Shown: positions 9,144-17,743 of the stretch, in pieces
Layout: each line of letters begins with the position of its first letter
How positions within the stretch are numbered: the stretch's first letter is position 1
Notes under the pieces: generated by a model
The model's database searches: none
Seen by the model: the letters and a program-made list of their open reading frames with translations, nothing else
What the model was told of the DNA's origin: nothing
From: an uncultured Oscillospiraceae bacterium
GTDB taxonomy: Bacteria; Bacillota; Clostridia; Oscillospirales; Acutalibacteraceae
DNA: 64,000 bases
Assembly (NCBI GenBank): GCA_902492045.1
Contig: CABUKB010000002.1
Location: forward strand, 62,001-126,000
Reading direction: 5' to 3'
Position numbers and translations under genes: made by a program

Positions 9144-10735
9144 TGCCCTCCTCCTTTTTCCTTGACAGTCCCCAGGACGGATCCCTCTCCATCAAGCAGA
9201 CACAGCAATTCCCTTGCCTCCTGCAAACGAAGATTTTTTACTTTATGGCAATGTCCCCATTCCCCATACGTATAAACCAGGACATCGCAATTTCCGGCCC
9301 ATTTCTGAAAGACGCTGGATCGGATCCGAACATAATTGACCCGTTCGCGCGGGATAACCACTGTATGGAAGACATAACCGCGTGAATACCGGAGGGTGAT
9401 CTGCCGGGAAGAAACCGCGATCCCCGCCGTACACCGGTCGATGATTCGCAGAATGAGGAGCCAGCCGAAAGGCAGCGTCAGCATCACGCCGAGGAAAACA
9501 ATCAGCTGCCTCCATCCAGGGAAAAAGTGGCACACCGTGGCGGCTGCCGCCGGAAGAAACAGGCAAACCGCGAACGGCATTAAAGCGTAGTAGATCACCG
9601 AGCCACGGGACGGCTGAATTTGCCGGGGACGGCCGGCCATTTCCGGCAGCAGCATCCGCATTGTCCGGCGGCAGGAGCGGGTGTCCGCAGCCGGTACCAA
9701 AACGGCCAGCACATCGCCTTTGCCGTACCCGACACACTGGACAAAGACCATATACAGCCCCATCAACCGTGTCAAAATGCTCTGCCGGTAATCCAGATAA
9801 TTCACCGCATCCACCCGGCAGGAATAGGTGCGTTTGGTCAGCCATCCGCTGTTTATCGTCAGGGCTCCTTCCTCACGCTGGACAGTAAAGTGAATAAACC
9901 GTACAAAATTCCGGATGAACCCGACCAGCCATCCCCCCAGGAACAGAAGGGCCAGAATTGCGCCGGTTTGCGGAAGAAACACGAGCAGGCTCGCCATCCC
10001 TTCCAATCCGTTTACCAGCCGGCGCCGGAACTCCTCTCCCAGAATATCCCCGGCTTTATGAAAAAAAGTCGCGAGGAAAACCACCCCGGTCAGCGTCTTG
10101 GATACGAAGATGGAAAGAAAAGCAATATCGGTCCAGCGCGGCCGATAGAGCCGTGGATTGTGGGAAGTCTTTTTCCCATATTGTTTGAGCAGCCGGTATG
10201 CGTCCTCTTTAGGAAGGACCAGCCGGCAATCGGCCCGTTGAAAAGGTCCCGCTTCGGTGTCGGCCAAAAGATGAACCGCCCGAAACAAGCGGAGAAAAAA
10301 TGGTTCTTCCACGGCCAGGGTAGAAATTGCCGATTCCGGAATAATCAAAGTCTGGCGAAAAAAAAGCCCTTTGCGAACCGTCAGTCCCCGGCCGTCGTAA
10401 CAATAAAACTGAAACCGCCAGCGCAGATAAGAGGCGAACAGGATAAAGGCCACTACGAGCAAATCCATCCAAGCGCCGGACAGCCAGCCATACACGTCAT
10501 GGGACGTGGTCAGCAGGTAAAACAGGCCGCGCAGCACCGGGATGAGCAAAAGATAAAGATACTTATAGACAAATTCCAGTATTGTGATCGGGTGAGTCCG
10601 TTTTTCTGTACCTCCCTTCCGGGGTATCAGGTTGCGAGTAAACGGCAACGCAATTCCGCCTCCTGTTCCTTGGTAATACCGGCTACCACGATGAAATTTC
10701 CCGCCGCAAACACCACTAGATTGGTCAGCCCGCAT
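9140..10735 (-). CDS. Large bacterial PH-domain membrane protein (YdbT-like)
   Basis: Membrane protein of the YdbS/YdbT type with bacterial PH (bPH2) domains. Several hydrophobic segments are visible (YLYLLLIPVLRGLFYLL, WMDLLVVAFILFASYL, TGAILALLFLGGWLVGFI and a late pair around VIYYALMPFAVCLF and LIVFLGVMLTLPFGWLLIL), each followed by PH-like strands ending in arginine-rich loops such as GLTVRKGLF and LTINSGWLTKRTYS. It follows the small PH-domain gene. The start is unclear: the only in-frame ATG is at 10735, deep inside the upstream gene and without a ribosome site, while the good AAGGGAGG near 10610 has no ATG, GTG or TTG in frame after it. Function is unknown; in Bacillus the pair influences resistance to a bacteriocin-like agent. 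Confidence 0.8.
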   Translation of the reverse strand: MRADQSSGVCGGKFHRGSRYYQGTGGGIALPFTRNLIPRKGGTEKRTHPITILEFVYKYLYLLLIPVLRGLFYLLTTSHDVYGWLSGAWMDLLVVAFILFASYLRWRFQFYCYDGRGLTVRKGLFFRQTLIIPESAISTLAVEEPFFLRLFRAVHLLADTEAGPFQRADCRLVLPKEDAYRLLKQYGKKTSHNPRLYRPRWTDIAFLSIFVSKTLTGVVFLATFFHKAGDILGEEFRRRLVNGLEGMASLLVFLPQTGAILALLFLGGWLVGFIRNFVRFIHFTVQREEGALTINSGWLTKRTYSCRVDAVNYLDYRQSILTRLMGLYMVFVQCVGYGKGDVLAVLVPAADTRSCRRTMRMLLPEMAGRPRQIQPSRGSVIYYALMPFAVCLFLPAAAATVCHFFPGWRQLIVFLGVMLTLPFGWLLILRIIDRCTAGIAVSSRQITLRYSRGYVFHTVVIPRERVNYVRIRSSVFQKWAGNCDVLVYTYGEWGHCHKVKNLRLQEARELLCLLDGEGSVLGTVKEKGGGH

Positions 10736-11067
10736 AGTCGTTCCAAAGGGCCGTCGAACGTCGATAAATATTTCACGCTGCTCACCGGCATGGCTTTGTC
10801 ATGGGTATAGATCACACCCGTATGTACTTCCAGCCGGTCTTCCGTCAGCCGATAAGAAAACCTTTTATACTGTACCGGAATAAAAAACAAAGCGAAAAAC
10901 AGGCATAGAACGAGCCACACCCCGGTAAATACAGGGCCGATCCATTCCGGGATAGGAAGATATACGAGGACGATACTGCCTGCTGCCGGCAAAAGCGCCG
11001 ACAATACAAGATAGCCCTCCCAAATCCAAAGGGCTTTTTTATCCGCACGCTTTCTTGTCTCGTCCAT
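10627..11067 (-). CDS. Small bacterial PH-domain membrane protein (YdbS-like)
   Basis: 146-residue protein with two hydrophobic segments (about 18-42 and 46-68) and one bPH2 domain (YRLTEDRLEVHTGVIYTHDKAMPVSSVKYL). I chose ATG 11067 because GGGAGGTGA sits directly upstream; an earlier frame to 11130 would start inside the promoter. It is the first gene of a three-gene minus operon with the large PH-domain protein and the phosphopantetheinyl transferase. The small-large PH pair is conserved in Firmicutes and presumably forms one membrane complex. Confidence 0.85.
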   Translation of the reverse strand: MDETRKRADKKALWIWEGYLVLSALLPAAGSIVLVYLPIPEWIGPVFTGVWLVLCLFFALFFIPVQYKRFSYRLTEDRLEVHTGVIYTHDKAMPVSSVKYLSTFDGPLERLCGLTNLVVFAAGNFIVVAGITKEQEAELRCRLLAT

Positions 11068-11097
11068 CGTTTCACCTCCCGTCATGCCTTGATTCTC

Positions 11098-11126
11098 ATT
11101 ATAGCACAGCTTGTCCGCAGAATAAA
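11098..11126 (-). promoter_or_regulatory. Promoter of the PH-domain operon
   Basis: Perfect TATAAT on the minus strand (11098-11103) with a weak TTTATT 17 bases upstream (11121-11126). Start point falls about 25 bases before the ATG at 11067. Confidence 0.55.
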
Positions 11127-11138
11127 ACATTTTGTTCT

Positions 11139-11189
11139 ATCCGATATTTCTCCACATTCCGAAAGGATAAAATCGGCGAAATATCGGAT
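11139..11189. repeat. 11-bp inverted repeat between divergent promoters
   Basis: ATCCGATATTT at 11139-11149 and AAATATCGGAT at 11179-11189, separated by 29 bases, lying between the PH-operon promoter and the tRNA promoter. Could be a protein-binding dyad or a weak hairpin. Confidence 0.5.
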
Positions 11190-11196
11190 TTGGCCC

Positions 11197-11225
11197 TTGA
11201 CAAGCCCTGGGATTTACGCTAAGAT
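11197..11225 (+). promoter_or_regulatory. tRNA-Ala promoter
   Basis: Consensus TTGACA at 11197-11202, 17-base spacer, TAAGAT at 11220-11225, about 40 bases before the mature tRNA. Confidence 0.75.
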
Positions 11226-11267
11226 AATGTGGCGCTGGAAAGCAGCTTGGATTTTCCAGCTTTCTGT

Positions 11268-11344
11268 GGGCCCGTAGCTCAGCTGGGAGAGCGCACGGTT
11301 CGCATCCGTGAGGTTCGAGGGTTCGATCCCCTTCGGGTCCACCA
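11268..11344 (+). tRNA. tRNA-Ala, anticodon CGC
   Basis: Folds as a full cloverleaf: 7-bp acceptor stem (GGGCCCG with CGGGTCC), 4-bp D stem, anticodon stem CACGG/CCGTG with loop TTCGCAT giving anticodon CGC, T loop TTCGATC, and encoded CCA at 11342-11344. The G3:U70 pair, the alanine identity element, is present. The variable loop appears to have six bases. The restriction-modification genes begin on the 3' side. Confidence 0.95.
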
Positions 11345-11349
11345 TAACA

Positions 11350-11390
11350 CGCAAATACGAACCTTGTATGTTGTCAGGAACGTATTTGCG
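11350..11390. repeat. Inverted repeat after the tRNA
   Basis: CGCAAATACG (11350-11359) and CGTATTTGCG (11381-11390) form a 10-bp stem with a 21-base loop between the tRNA and its terminator. Confidence 0.5.
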
Positions 11391-11400
11391 GTAGCAGCAA

Positions 11401-11445
11401 AGATAGCGCCAAGGTTATAAAACCTTGGCGCTATCTCTTGTCTTT
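11401..11445 (+). terminator. Terminator after tRNA-Ala
   Basis: Perfect 16-bp stem (11401-11416 with 11421-11436) and a four-base loop, followed by a T-rich but interrupted tail (CTTGTCTTT). It would also stop minus-strand reading from the hsd genes. Confidence 0.75.
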
Positions 11446-11481
11446 AAATGCGTGTAGAACATTTATAATTTGATGAACTAT

Positions 11482-11795
11482 TTAATCATCAAATTCCTGA
11501 GTTAGTTTCCTGCCCTTAAACTGAACTTCGATCTTTGACAGTATCTTTGCCGGATCCATATCCTTGTGGTCACTGGCCAATTGCCCCTTTTCAGGTTTAA
11601 TGAAAAACTGTGCCTTCTCATTAGAATTCTTATGTCCTACATAAACTATGATGATAGTGTCACCATCTCTATCTGTTTTTACGTTGGTCGTAATCCAATA
11701 ACCACTTTCATCTTTTTCTTTTCTTTGATCTCGTGAACATACCAGTCATCTAATCGCACCAGTTTTGCATCTTTGAATGCGGGAATATTCAGCAT
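11482..11795 (-). pseudogene. Frameshifted small gene downstream of hsdS
   Basis: Minus-strand reading gives a first frame from ATG 11795 (MLNIPAFKDAKLVRLDDWYVHEIKEK) that stops early. The adjacent frame carries a natural-looking continuation (ESGYWITTNVKTDRDGD, later KNSNEKAQFFIKPEKGQ) ending in TAA at 11482-11484. The break falls in an A-rich run near 11710-11725, as expected for a one-base slip or a sequencing error. Joined, the product would be about 104 residues. I do not recognise the family. It lies 34 bases after hsdS and was probably part of the restriction-modification operon. Confidence 0.6.
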
Positions 11796-11829
11796 CCTTA
11801 AACAGCGGCTTTTCAATTCGCTATCATCT

Positions 11830-13299
11830 TCAATTCAGCCGTTCACACATCGGCAGCAGTTCCTCCAGCCGGGCCGCGATGCGCTTTTGCTCGGCAAGAG
11901 GCGGGAGGGGAAACACAGAATTAGCAACTTTATCACTATTTAAATTTTTAACCACTGCGCCACTGACTTTCCCACAAAATTGCATATACGCATAACTTGA
12001 AGAAAGCATCCAATAAAGATAATCCTGGTAAAAAACTTCATTTGCTTGACTAATTACAAGCCATCCGTCGTGAATACAGCCATCAATCTTCAAAATGTAT
12101 GGCCTTCCAAAGCTCATAGAATTAGTAAGCAGGAAGTCTCCTGCATATACCATACGGCTCTTAGGAACGCCTGACGGCTTTATTTTTTCTGCCGTAAAAC
12201 TAATATATTTCCCGTTTTTTTCTGTATCCCCAATTTTAATCCAGTTAACCCCGCCTTCCGCTGTCGTAAGATATTCTTTAATCGGGCGTGGAGAACCACC
12301 CCGGGCAATAGTGCAAATGTCGCCCAGCCTCACCCACATCCAACTTTCCGGAATCTCAAAAGGCTTTTCGTCTTCCGTGATCTCCGGCAAGAGCCTTTCT
12401 TTTTTTATTTTGCCTCCCTTGATGAGCTGCTTTTTTTCAGCGTGAATCTGCTCAAACAGTTCCTCTGCTGTGCCTTCTTCGGGACGCTGTTCGACGAGCT
12501 TGCCCTGGATGGCATATTGCAGGAGGGATTTTTTCATATCCTCAGGGAAGCGGGTGTTGAACTGCTCTAACTTGCTCCATGCCTGTTCATAACGGTCGAG
12601 ATAGGGAAGCAATTCCTCAATTTTGGCCACGATGCGTTTCTGTTCGGCAAGGGGCGGGAGAGCAATTACAGCACGGTAAAGTCTGTCATCGTTAATTGCC
12701 GGATATGCAACTCCTTTTGCGTTTTCATTAGAATTGGCGTAGCTATCAAAAGCAGGAGTCATCAAATAATAAAACAAATACTTGTTAAAAATATTTTTAT
12801 GACAAGTTAGAACTGCAAATCCAGTGCTTGCTATCGGTTTATGTGAGAATTGTTTATCAACAATGCACATATTGTGCAGATATGGACGCACTGTGGAATA
12901 TAGAATATCTCCTTGTTCAACTATCTTTCTTGCTCGTGACGGGGCTTTATTTGCTTCTACAATGTTTTCGTCTGCATTTAACAACTGTCTTTGATTATCA
13001 ATAGAGCCAATATCTATATACGAAAACGTACATTGTGGAGTAAGTTGTCCGCGGTTATATACGATATTTCTTAACCTCACCCACATCCAACTTTCCGGAA
13101 TCTCAAAAGGCTTTTCGTCCTCCGTGATCTCCGGCAGGGACTTTTCCTTCTTGATCTTCCCCTCTTTGACGAGCCGCTGTTTCTCAGCTTGGATTTGGGC
13201 GTACAGAACATGAGCAGAGCCCTCTTCCGGGCGCTGCTCCACCAATTTTCCCTGGATGGCAAGCTGTAAAATGCTGTTTTTCAATTCCTGAGGGGTCAT
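11830..13299 (-). CDS. hsdS: Type I restriction enzyme specificity subunit HsdS
   Basis: Recognises the bipartite DNA target of the type I enzyme. The 489-residue protein has two target-recognition domains, each preceded by a near-identical conserved segment: QLAIQGKLVEQRPEEGS near residue 13 and QYAIQGKLVEQRPEEGT near residue 263, then DEKPFEIPESWMWVRL in both. Each half ends with PPLAEQKRI. The start overlaps the hsdM stop by four bases. The shared blocks give long DNA direct repeats that could recombine. The recognition sequence cannot be predicted from sequence alone. Confidence 0.94.
   Translation of the reverse strand: MTPQELKNSILQLAIQGKLVEQRPEEGSAHVLYAQIQAEKQRLVKEGKIKKEKSLPEITEDEKPFEIPESWMWVRLRNIVYNRGQLTPQCTFSYIDIGSIDNQRQLLNADENIVEANKAPSRARKIVEQGDILYSTVRPYLHNMCIVDKQFSHKPIASTGFAVLTCHKNIFNKYLFYYLMTPAFDSYANSNENAKGVAYPAINDDRLYRAVIALPPLAEQKRIVAKIEELLPYLDRYEQAWSKLEQFNTRFPEDMKKSLLQYAIQGKLVEQRPEEGTAEELFEQIHAEKKQLIKGGKIKKERLLPEITEDEKPFEIPESWMWVRLGDICTIARGGSPRPIKEYLTTAEGGVNWIKIGDTEKNGKYISFTAEKIKPSGVPKSRMVYAGDFLLTNSMSFGRPYILKIDGCIHDGWLVISQANEVFYQDYLYWMLSSSYAYMQFCGKVSGAVVKNLNSDKVANSVFPLPPLAEQKRIAARLEELLPMCERLN
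12328..12389. repeat. Direct repeat copy 1 inside hsdS
   Basis: 62 bases that match 13075-13136 with one mismatch (T versus C). Encodes the conserved segment leading into the second recognition domain. Confidence 0.85.
13075..13136. repeat. Direct repeat copy 2 inside hsdS
   Basis: Partner of 12328-12389, 747 bases apart, in the same orientation. Recombination between the two would delete one recognition domain or allow domain exchange with another hsdS copy. Confidence 0.85.
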
Positions 13300-14819
13300 T
13301 GGGCGTTCCCTCCCAGCTTGGCGGTGATATCGGCCAGCACCCGGTCGATCTCGGTGTTGAGGGAGACCCGCTGCTCCTCATAGCGGTGAATCAAATCCAA
13401 GGGCGCTAAAATCTCTTCTTCCTCATGGGGGTAGCCGCACTGATCCAGATTGTAGCCCAATTCCCCGGTGAACTCCTGAACGGTAAACTTTTTCGCCTTG
13501 GGGAAGCCGTCCTCCACTAACTCCTTCCGGTTAGTCCACCAGTCCATCACCGGCTGGAAGTGCTCCAACCTCATGGGCTTGGTCTTGGAGAAATGCTTAT
13601 ATCCCTCCGGCATATCCAGACGGTAGAACCATGTCTCCGTGGTAGGGCCGGTGCGGTCGAAGAACAGGATGTTGGTGGTGATGGAGGTGTATGGGGAGAA
13701 CACGCTGCCCGGCAGCCGGATGATGGTGTGCAGGTTGAACTCGGACAGCAGCTTCTTCTTGAGGTTCACCTTAGCGTTGTCGGTGCCGAACAGGAAACCG
13801 TCGGGCAGGATCACCGCTGCCCGGCCGTCCTGTTTCAGCCGGTACATGATGACGGACATGAAAAGGTCTGCTGTCTCACTGCTGGCCAAATCTGACGGGA
13901 AGTGGTTTTTCACATCCGTCTTTTCGCTGCCGCCGTAGGGCGGATTCATCAGCACCACATCGAATTGATCCTCCTGGGTATAGTCCAGCACATCGTGGAG
14001 CAGGCTGTTGTCATGATACACCTGGGGGTTGTCCACATCGTGCAGCAGCAGATTGGTAACGCACAGCATATAGGGGAACTGCTTTTTCTCCACCCCGTAG
14101 ATGGAATTGCTGTAAGCCGTTTCATCCTCAGTGGTCTGAACCTGCTTGTGCAGCTCCTTGAGCCAGCTGACCAGAAAGCCGCCAGTGCCGCAGGCAAAGT
14201 CGGCCATGTGTTCGCCAATCTGGGGCCGGATCATCTGAGTCATGAAGTCGGTGACAGCCCGTGGGGTGTAGAACTCGCCGGCGGAACCGGCACTCTGGAG
14301 TTCCTTCAGGATGCTCTCATAGATCTCTCCGAAGGTGTGACTCTCCTCATAGTCAGAGAGATCCAGCTCGTCGATCACATTGATGACCTGCCGCAGCAGT
14401 ACACCATCTTTCATATACTGGTTGGCATCGGCAAAAGTGGTCTGCACGATTGCTTTTTTAATGGGAGTTTCTGCTGTTACCTTCACGCCTTCCATCAAGG
14501 TTTTTCCATTGGAATCCTTAATATCATTCCCTTTCAGCACTGGGAAGAGCGTGTTGTTGACGAAATCCAGCAACTGATCGCCGGTCATCGCCTTGCCGGA
14601 CTTATCATCTACCGCCCAATTCTGCCAGCGGCAGGACTCAGGAATGATAGACTGATAGCGGTCTTCCTCATCGAATTCCCAATCCTGTTCCTTGGCGTCA
14701 TATACTTTTAGAAACAGCATCCATGCGATCTGCTCAATGCGCTGTGCATCGCCGTTGATGCCCGCGTCATTGCGCATGATATCCCGCAGCCGTTTAACAA
14801 ATCCTGTTAAGTTGCTCAT
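13296..14819 (-). CDS. hsdM: Type I restriction-modification methyltransferase subunit HsdM
   Basis: N6-adenine methyltransferase subunit. The 507-residue protein has the N-terminal HsdM_N region, the AdoMet motif ADFACGTGGFL and the catalytic NPPY motif (MNPPYGGSE). With HsdS it forms the M2S methyltransferase; with HsdR added, the full nuclease. It starts three bases after hsdR and overlaps hsdS by four bases, so the three genes form one operon in the order hsdR-hsdM-hsdS. Confidence 0.96.
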   Translation of the reverse strand: MSNLTGFVKRLRDIMRNDAGINGDAQRIEQIAWMLFLKVYDAKEQDWEFDEEDRYQSIIPESCRWQNWAVDDKSGKAMTGDQLLDFVNNTLFPVLKGNDIKDSNGKTLMEGVKVTAETPIKKAIVQTTFADANQYMKDGVLLRQVINVIDELDLSDYEESHTFGEIYESILKELQSAGSAGEFYTPRAVTDFMTQMIRPQIGEHMADFACGTGGFLVSWLKELHKQVQTTEDETAYSNSIYGVEKKQFPYMLCVTNLLLHDVDNPQVYHDNSLLHDVLDYTQEDQFDVVLMNPPYGGSEKTDVKNHFPSDLASSETADLFMSVIMYRLKQDGRAAVILPDGFLFGTDNAKVNLKKKLLSEFNLHTIIRLPGSVFSPYTSITTNILFFDRTGPTTETWFYRLDMPEGYKHFSKTKPMRLEHFQPVMDWWTNRKELVEDGFPKAKKFTVQEFTGELGYNLDQCGYPHEEEEILAPLDLIHRYEEQRVSLNTEIDRVLADITAKLGGNAQ

Positions 14820-14822
14820 AGG

Positions 14823-17159
14823 TTATACCGCCTCTGTGTAGATTGCCGCTTCCAGCTCTTTGACAGCCTTCAGATACCCTTCCTTACCGCCAAAATAGCT
14901 GGCGATCTTGGAGGGCTTTCCCAGCTTATTAAAGGGGTCAAGCCGCAACATTTCTGTTTTTTCAATCTCGTAAATACCGGTGTTCATGTACTTATCCAAT
15001 AATGCTTCGAGTACTTCACGGGCTACGCCGCTGTATTTGCTGAGGAAGTCACGCTTCTTTACATTGTTTGCCCTTTCTCTACGGGTCAAGGGCTTTTTGT
15101 CATACGCCACGTGGCAGATAAAGTCGAAGTCATCCACATCGGTCATTCCTTGTTCGGACTTCACAGCCTCCAAGTCAATGCCACGTGCCAGCAGAAGGTC
15201 GCGGATCTTTTCCTTTTTCTGTTCAGCTGCCCACTGGCGTATGAAATTATCAAGAGAGGCGTATTCGCCGCGAATGTTTTCCCTTGCGTAGTCTACGATA
15301 CTCTCTTGCCGAAGCAATCTGCCATTTGTATCATAGATGGATACGGTTTTGTGAATGATCTCCACCTTACAACCATCAGCGCCCACGATGGGCATAGGAG
15401 TGTCTAACGGGTCATCCGGGCTGGCAGCATCATCGCCGCCACGCTTGGGATCGTGAGGCGGTATTCTTCCTGCCCCGAATCCAGAGTCAATTTCAATTGG
15501 GCCGTCCCAACCGGGATCGGCAAACAGGCGGGTCACATTGCGGAAATCCATGACCACAAAATGCGTTTTCCCTTCCTTCTCGCGCAGACGGGTACCTCGC
15601 CCGATAATCTGCTTGAACTCGGTCATGGAGCCGATCATCTCATCCAGTACAATGAGTTTGGTCATCTTGCAGTCTGCGCCGGTGGAAAGAAGCTTCGATG
15701 TAGTTGCGATAACCGGAAACGGTGCAGACACAGATATGAAATAGTCAAGTTTGCTCTTTCCATACACATCACTGCCCGTAATACGGACAACATAGTCGGG
15801 ATTCTCTCTGACCATATCGGAGTTCAAATTTACAAGGGCTTGCCGCATTCGTTCTGCGGCATCTTCAGTGGCACAAAAAACGATGGTCTTGGCCATGCGG
15901 TCGGTACTTTTCAGATAGCGGGTAATCTCAGCAGCAACCTGTTGGATACGATCCTCAATGACGATGTTGTAGTCATAATCGCTGTTAGTGTATATGCGAT
16001 CTTCAATTTCATTTCCATAAATATCGCACTGACCTTTGCGGGGCCTCCACCCCTCCCCGATGTCGGTCATGATGTTGATGACCTTGAAAGGAGCAAGGAA
16101 ACCGTCTTCGATGCCCTCTTTCAGACTGTAGGTATAGACTGGTTCGCCAAAGTAGTGAAGATTAGAAATGTATTTGGTCTCCTTGGGTGTGGCCGTCATA
16201 CCGATTTGGGTGGCGCTTGAAAAATACTCAAGAATTCGCCGCCAACGGCTTTCCTCTTTGGCCGATCCTCTGTGACACTCGTCCACAATGATGAGATCAA
16301 AGAAATCTGGAGAGAACAGTTCGCTGAAATGCTCCTTGTCATCATCTCCTACAAGCTGATGATATAAAGAAAAATACACTTGGTGAGAGGTGATGGTACT
16401 TTTGTCATCCTTTGCAACATTGATTTTGTGTATGACCTTTTCAAGCGGAGCAAAGTCCTGCTGAATGGATTGGTCGACAAGAATATTGCGGTCAGCGAGG
16501 TAGAGAATCTTGTGCTTCATACCACTCTGCAACATACGATAAACAATCTGGAAAGCGGTGTAAGTCTTACCTGTGCCGGTAGCCATAACAAGCAGAATCC
16601 TATCCTGCCCCCTAGCGATAGCATCCACGGTCCTGTTAATAGCTACACGCTGATAGTAGCGGGGCGGGTAGGTAGTCTGGCTGGTATAGTAGGGCTGTTG
16701 TACAACCGATTCCTGTACTGGCGTCATACCGGATTCCAGTTTGTACCGGGCGATCAATTCTTCCTCGGTGGGAAATTCGTCCAGACCCAGTTGACGCTCT
16801 TTCCCTGTCAGAAAATCATGCTCGGCAAAACCGTCGCCATTCGAACTGTATGCAAACGGCAGATCCAGCATTTGTGCATAAGCCATAGCTTGTTGCAAAC
16901 CGTGGGAGATACTGTGATTGTTGTCTTTTGCCTCAATGACGGCAATGGGATGGTTAGCACTTAGATACAGAAGGTAGTCGGTGCGCTTGGGCCTCTCACG
17001 GAAGACAAGATTGCCCTTCAGATTCACCTTACCATCGGTGATTCTGGTTTCCATGGTGATCTTTTTCATATCCCATTTGGATGTAATGGCCGGGGTGATA
17101 TACTGTAGCTTGATGTCCTCTTCGGTCATATTTTTCTTCGATAAGATTGCGTCCATCAT
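14823..17159 (-). CDS. hsdR: Type I restriction enzyme endonuclease/translocase subunit HsdR
   Basis: ATP-dependent DNA translocase and nuclease. The 778-residue protein has an N-terminal PD-(D/E)XK nuclease site (RTDYLLYL then AVIEAKDNN), followed by superfamily 2 helicase motifs: MATGTGKT (Walker A), VDECHRG (Walker B), TATP, and QIIGRGTRLRE (motif VI), then the C-terminal HsdM-interaction region. Length fits type I EcoAI-like HsdR. The ATG pair at 17159 is preceded by GGGAGG. All key residues are intact, so the system looks functional. Confidence 0.95.
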   Translation of the reverse strand: MMDAILSKKNMTEEDIKLQYITPAITSKWDMKKITMETRITDGKVNLKGNLVFRERPKRTDYLLYLSANHPIAVIEAKDNNHSISHGLQQAMAYAQMLDLPFAYSSNGDGFAEHDFLTGKERQLGLDEFPTEEELIARYKLESGMTPVQESVVQQPYYTSQTTYPPRYYQRVAINRTVDAIARGQDRILLVMATGTGKTYTAFQIVYRMLQSGMKHKILYLADRNILVDQSIQQDFAPLEKVIHKINVAKDDKSTITSHQVYFSLYHQLVGDDDKEHFSELFSPDFFDLIIVDECHRGSAKEESRWRRILEYFSSATQIGMTATPKETKYISNLHYFGEPVYTYSLKEGIEDGFLAPFKVINIMTDIGEGWRPRKGQCDIYGNEIEDRIYTNSDYDYNIVIEDRIQQVAAEITRYLKSTDRMAKTIVFCATEDAAERMRQALVNLNSDMVRENPDYVVRITGSDVYGKSKLDYFISVSAPFPVIATTSKLLSTGADCKMTKLIVLDEMIGSMTEFKQIIGRGTRLREKEGKTHFVVMDFRNVTRLFADPGWDGPIEIDSGFGAGRIPPHDPKRGGDDAASPDDPLDTPMPIVGADGCKVEIIHKTVSIYDTNGRLLRQESIVDYARENIRGEYASLDNFIRQWAAEQKKEKIRDLLLARGIDLEAVKSEQGMTDVDDFDFICHVAYDKKPLTRRERANNVKKRDFLSKYSGVAREVLEALLDKYMNTGIYEIEKTEMLRLDPFNKLGKPSKIASYFGGKEGYLKAVKELEAAIYTEAV

Positions 17160-17743
17160 TGCGCCTCCCTTGCTACAAATATCTTTCTACAGCACCGTCG
17201 CGATGTCCTCATGCAAATCCCATATTTATATGGCGAAAAATGTTTCTTTGTTTAATATTATAGTGTATATAGGGCTTTTCTTCAAGATGATTTCCAACTT
17301 AACACCATCACACTAATCTTCTCTTGGTATAAGAACATTTCAGAAAGAGCATAAACAGCGGCAAGGCAATGATATACTGACCTTGCCAGCAGCAGGACGA
17401 AACTATCAAGAGCCGAAACCGGGAGAGAGTCAATTTTGACTTTCTCCCGGTTTCGGCTCTTTTGGCTTGTTCTGTTCGTCGTTTCCGCAGTTGCAGAACC
17501 TCCTCGCTGAACTCCTCTGTATCGGATTTTCTCCATGTGCGCATGCTCAAAAGTCGCTATTTTATTGGGGAATACCGTTATCGGGACATAGTTGTCCCGA
17601 ACGGAGTTCCGGCGGTTGGAGCAGGTTTTATCCCTGCAAAGAAATCCGCACCTTTTCCAGCCGGCCCAGGGTTCGGATTTCTTCATGCTGAAAATTATAC
17701 AAACGAAAGCAAAAACGCCTTTATTGCTATTACACCGCTTTGC
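17160..17743. other. Gene-free boundary of the restriction-modification island
   Basis: 584 bases between the hsdR start and the carboxypeptidase stop. It must hold the hsd promoter (AT-rich part near 17220-17280) and contains the 54-base palindrome at 17408-17461. A minus-strand frame of 80 codons (17308-17550) crosses the palindrome; its rich basic, charged start (KSDTEEFSEEVLQLRKRR) could be a fragment of a lost gene but I cannot assign it. No integrase, insertion sequence or copy of the tRNA 3' end was found. Confidence 0.5.
17408..17461. repeat. 54-base near-perfect palindrome
   Basis: A 26-base arm (17408-17433) is matched by its reverse complement (17436-17461) with one mismatch and a two-base centre. 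No long T-run follows on either side, so it is a poor terminator and could instead form a cruciform or mark an insertion scar. Confidence 0.7.

Noticed and set aside
9620..10810. A 396-codon plus-strand frame opposite the PH-domain genes
   Set aside because: Antisense to two membrane proteins with recognisable PH domains; the product has no domain or signal.
11268..17743. tRNA-targeted integrated element with attachment sites
   Set aside because: The hsd genes lie beside tRNA-Ala, but I found no integrase and no copy of the tRNA 3' end near 17.2-17.7 kb.
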